DNA from: Schoenoplectus triqueter
Lineage: Eukaryota; Streptophyta; Magnoliopsida; Poales; Cyperaceae
Reading direction: 5' to 3'
DNA: 36,686 nt
Assembly (NCBI GenBank): GCA_964058805.1
Contig: CAXKVV010000986.1
Coordinates: 1-36,686 of the forward strand
A model generated the notes under the pieces. It saw only the letters and a list, made by a program, of their open reading frames with translations, was not told the DNA's origin and did not search any database. Position 1 is the stretch's first letter. Each line of letters opens with the position of its first letter. The position numbers and the translations under genes were made by a program. This document shows positions 32,871-36,686 of this stretch, piece after piece.

Positions 32871-35800
32871 TCATCTATTTTTCTTTCCTTTATTTAATCT
32901 AGTTATCTGGACAGGCGCCACTGGTATCCAGGCCCACCAATCTTTGAATCTTCTCCTGACTTTGCAAGTAGTTTTTTTTCTGAGTGGCATCTCTCTTGTT
33001 AATATCTCAACAACCATCACCAGCACCAGATTCTTTAGAGGAACTAAAATGAGAAGTACTGCTACCATGACCAAAGCCAATACAATCATGTCAGTTGCCT
33101 GAAAACCAGAAGATGTTACTATATGGAATTTATAAAATAGTAATTGCATATATAAAAATGTAAACAATGCAGTGCATCAGACAAACCTTGGGAACTCCAA
33201 CAAAGATGAGAGTTCTTAGTTTTAGAAGAGTAATGTTCACTTCCTTCACTATCTCATCTACTCTTGAAATACAGTCCTGTAATATGAAGATCTGCTCAAC
33301 TGGGTTCTTACTCGAAGGAGCTTGTATTGTCAAAGCATCCAACGGTTTCCCATTGCTTTGTAATTTGTGCCAAGACAATAAGGCAGCAAAGGACACAACG
33401 GAAATTGGTATAATGTAATAGAACCAACCTCTACAAGGGGAGAAAACAATAGACAGGTAAGACTGCAGTGGGTATAAACAAACATATGAGTTGAGATACA
33501 TAAAACAAACTACCTTCGAATGATATAGAGTATGAAAACCAAGAACACTGCTGATTTCCAAGGATCATCCCAATTTATGACAGAATAAATTACTTTGCCT
33601 GATTTGATTACTGGAAACAGTAACTCCTGCAATAAGACTCATTGTTATCAAAATCCACATCTTTAAACCAAGAAGTTATCTAATAGGAAGTTGCAAAGAA
33701 GGTTTGGTATGAAAAAGAGTGCAAACCTGTTTCTTCAGCATGATAATACTGTTACAGGTTAAATTGTAGCTGACAACTAAGATAAGGGTAAATCAGTAAC
33801 ATTAAAAACAACAATACCTTCATCATGACGAGGTTTGTATTGAATCCTTCTGTTCTAATCAGATCCACAGTAGCAAATGCTTCCTTTGACTTTTCTGAAT
33901 CACCAAATGATTCTTCCAAAGCCTTTTCTAGGGATTTTGGCAAACCGAAGCAACAAACACAACCATCTATGTTCCTCTCAGCTGTAAAACCCAGTTTACC
34001 TAGTGCATTCAGATAAAATGGTGAAGGACAAGCCTTGAAGTAATCATACAGAGCTTCCAAAACCACTTCTCCTCTAGGAAGCTGGTTTGCCAAGTTAAAA
34101 GATAGTGTGATCTTTGAATTTGACGAGATGATACTGAATGCTTCTTTTATTGCAATGTATCTAAAGATGGAAAGTGTTGCCTTCGAAAGAGCCTCTCCTC
34201 TTTCAATTTTTTGTTCAAGGCTGAACTGTCTAATGAAGATATGTGCTTGTAAGATTTCAGAGATTATCTCCAAGCAATAATCTCTTCTTGAATGGCCTCT
34301 TAATTCAGGGAACTCAAAGTATACTGGCTCTTTTCTAAAAAACAAAAAAAAAATGGAAAATTAGGTAGGAGCAAGGACTATAAGCATCCAAAAGGGAATT
34401 CATTATATGCAATTCATAGCAAAATCCTCAAATCCTCAAGCTGGATTCTAACTTTATGTAGCCAAGTGTAGATAGAGCAGCATGCCCAATAATTACACAT
34501 TTTTCTTGTGCGATACATCACTTCCCTTATGGACTTAGGTCTGTGAGCATTGATCTTCCCCGATAAAAAAAATATATATATTACAAGGAATATCAAAGGA
34601 ATTTTAGCTCAAACTTACAGAGAGGTTGAGCTGTACATTACAGCTTTGTCAAAAAGGCGCGCACCAAGAGGTCCAGTCAATTCACGTTTTACCACTTGCT
34701 TCAAATCACAAGATAAGTCGTACTTCACTAACCTCGCATTATTCTTACCTATCCGAAACGACTCAAAATAGAGAGCATGTGTTGTTATTGTGAACCTCCC
34801 TGCCAATGTGTGATTGAACGTAAACAAAGAAATTAGGAAATTTTTATTTCTCTTGTTTGAACAACAACAATAACAACAAAGTCTTTAATCCCAAATAAAT
34901 TGGGTACCTGGCCATGCAGATATCCCTTCATGCTTTAAAACAGGATTAAGTGGTGTGTTTCCTTCTACTGCCAAGACAACCTCTCCTTCAGAAAGATTAA
35001 GTCTTAAAGCAAATCGGGACTGCATGTAATTTCTTGCAGAGTTCAGAACCCTACATGCAAAGCACACATAATCTAACACACTCCAGAAGGAAATGGAAGA
35101 CAAAGAAGATGAATGAAATACTATTCTCCAAAAGAGAGAGGCATACTTGTCAAGGGTTTTGAGATACTTATCATAGATAAAGAAATGGAGCAGGCCGGCT
35201 GATGAACTTGTGAGCGTATCAAATATATTTTTGATAGTTATAGAATCAGCTATTAATAGACAGCAAGATGCAATTTTAGAAAAGGCCCTCAAGCCAACAG
35301 TTTTCTTGGTGTCAACCTACTGAAAAGCAATTCAAATTTTGAGGTTACTGCAATATGAAATTAAGACCATTTTTTTACCTTATGGAAAAATGGATGAAAG
35401 CAGACTTACTTGGACTGCCAAAGCTGTCGAATTTTCATAAAAAAGGGATGCATCACTTGTATTTTCAATCATTAATGAATCTGACAGGGCTTTCTCCTAT
35501 TTATAAGGATAAACAAATAAGGGATCTTCTTTCTTTTTTTTTCCTTTATTTACAAATAAGCAATGAGAGCCAATGTATAACTTTATGACTTTAAGGAACT
35601 TACATTTGGTGATAAATAATTTTCAGTGCAGAGGTCTTCCCAAGCCAACATCATATCATAAGTTAGGGACCTGAAATCTCTATCTGACAAGTAGTCATGG
35701 CGGTTAGTCAACAAGTGAAGAGCTCTACGGCAACAGTATTGTAAAAACTGACTCGCGTACAAGCTCATTTCCTTAGGATGATCAGGCAAATTAGTCTCGA

Positions 35801-36165
35801 AATCTTTCTGAATTTGTGCTCCCGATAGTTCAAGAATCCTAAAATCAAGCAACATTTGGTCATTCAGAGCAACAAGAAATGCAAGAAAGCCATTAAAGGG
35901 GGAGAACACAACCAATCGCGACCCCACAATACCAGTATCATAAAGGATTATTAAAAGTGACACAAATTGAGTACCGTGCGCAACGAGACACGACGGAGTT
36001 AGCGATAGGAGAGAACTCGGCGACACAGGAGTGATCATCGGCGAAAGTAGCGGATTCCGGCGATCGGCGGCGGCTGATGCTGGAGAGGAGAGATTTCAAC
36101 GGTTTATCCTTGGCAAGGCGCCCGAATATACCGATGCTTGGTGTCGGTTTCGACCTCCCTTCCAT
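32871..36165 (-). CDS. DUF639 family membrane protein (10 coding exons)
   Basis: Exons in transcript order: 36165-35975, 35838-35604, 35496-35410, 35316-35147, 35050-34908, 34799-34619, 34334-33818, 33626-33514, 33430-33187, 33098-32871. All are GT-AG with consistent phase and give 702 residues, close to Arabidopsis DUF639 proteins of about 690. Typical blocks are EGISAWPGRFTITTHALYFE and LTGPLGARLFDKA (about 268-325), which look like a GRAM/PH-type fold. Next comes the PELRGHSRRDYCLEII block, then a helical region. Hydrophobic segments at about 533-566 and 629-657 are likely membrane spans. The tail is basic (LTREMPLRKK, RRRFKDWWAWIPVAPVQ). The molecular function of the family is unknown; a lipid-binding membrane protein is my inference. 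The N-terminal 60 residues are basic and serine-rich without a clear signal peptide. Confidence 0.94.
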
Positions 36166-36360
36166 CTCTCTCCTTCAACTCAATGCTCAATTTTCACTTC
36201 AGAATATGCACTTTGGTCTTTATCGGGTGCACCGACCAATGCGCACATGCCTCTTATCGTGCGCAAATTAGAACGAGTAGGTGCTTGGCACTTCTCTTAC
36301 TATACTAATATATAAAACTATAAAAGGAAGCAAAATTAGGATTCTCTTTATGCTGCAAGA
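36166..36360 (-). promoter_or_regulatory. Presumed promoter and leader of the DUF639 gene
   Basis: Upstream of the DUF639 ATG on the minus strand. A purine-rich ggagagag directly precedes the start codon. No clear TATA box is visible; the label rests on position. Confidence 0.3.
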
Positions 36361-36686
36361 AAAGTTTGAAGTTCATAGTTTGTTCGTGTTCGGTTCGAAA
36401 AAAATTCGAAAAAAATTTGTTCGATTCTAGTTCGAAATTAATTTCAAATCAAACTGATTCGATTCAAAATTATATCGAATCAAACTCAAACCATGGTGAG
36501 TTCGTTCGAAATGTGTTCGCGAACTATTTTTTGTTTGAATTTGTATTAATTATTTGATTGTTTGAGACTTTGAGTAGTATGAATTTATATGAAATTTATT
36601 AATTTTTTTTAATGAACTTTTAGTTTTGTATACATTTGTATTAAATTGACATTTTTATATTTGATTATGTTATTTTGATATGAATT
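36361..36686. repeat. TTCGAA-rich repeat, cut by the window end
   Basis: Repeated ttcg/cgaa phrases (gttcgtgttcggttcg, ttcgattcaaaattat, gttcgttcgaaatgtgttcg) look like the subterminal part of a MITE. Its other end would lie beyond the window, so boundaries cannot be set. Confidence 0.35.

Noticed and set aside
33130..33561. Long single frame reading through a DUF639 intron
   Set aside because: Only part of it (33187-33430) is an exon; the rest is read-through beyond clear GT-AG sites that keep phase with neighbouring exons.

Overview
The window looks like nuclear DNA of a flowering plant, most likely a eudicot. It is AT-rich. The three recognisable genes carry many short GT-AG introns and encode plant-type protein families: a lipid-anchored BRO1-domain protein, a plant zinc ADH-like enzyme and a DUF639 protein. 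Most of the intergenic space consists of small non-autonomous DNA transposons. All three genes could be followed exon by exon with consistent phase from ATG to stop. No rRNA, true tRNA, CRISPR, prokaryotic operon or organelle segment was seen.

Layout. Bases 1 to about 19.2 kb hold no gene I can support and are packed with mobile elements. These include a 411-bp foldback element with a 9-bp target-site duplication (TSD), MULE-type MITEs with 9-10-bp TSDs, several hAT-type MITEs with 8-bp TSDs, one Helitron-like element, an LTR-like segment with a palindrome array, and an isolated ACGT-rich patch that resembles a promoter. From 19.2 to 25.5 kb lie two convergent genes: BRO1-domain (+, 11 coding exons, 418 aa) and ADH-like (-, 10 coding exons, 379 aa). 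From 25.5 to 32.8 kb there is a second repeat-rich interval, with a tRNA-derived SINE-like unit inside a hAT-like MITE and a second copy of the TAGAGGTGGCA MITE. From 32.87 to 36.17 kb lies the DUF639 gene (-, 10 coding exons, 702 aa), complete in the window.

The three genes are not an operon and nothing in the sequence links them in one pathway. BRO1 proteins are expected at endosomal membranes, the ADH-like enzyme in soluble NAD-dependent alcohol/aldehyde chemistry, and the DUF639 protein in a membrane.

The most distinctive content is transposon archaeology. A 70-bp near-perfect foldback with its own 10-bp TSD was split by a 442-bp hAT element with an 8-bp TSD. A SINE-like unit appears nested in a hAT-like MITE. 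A MULE-type MITE has a partner whose interior has been flipped. I did not find a convincing new multi-gene system.
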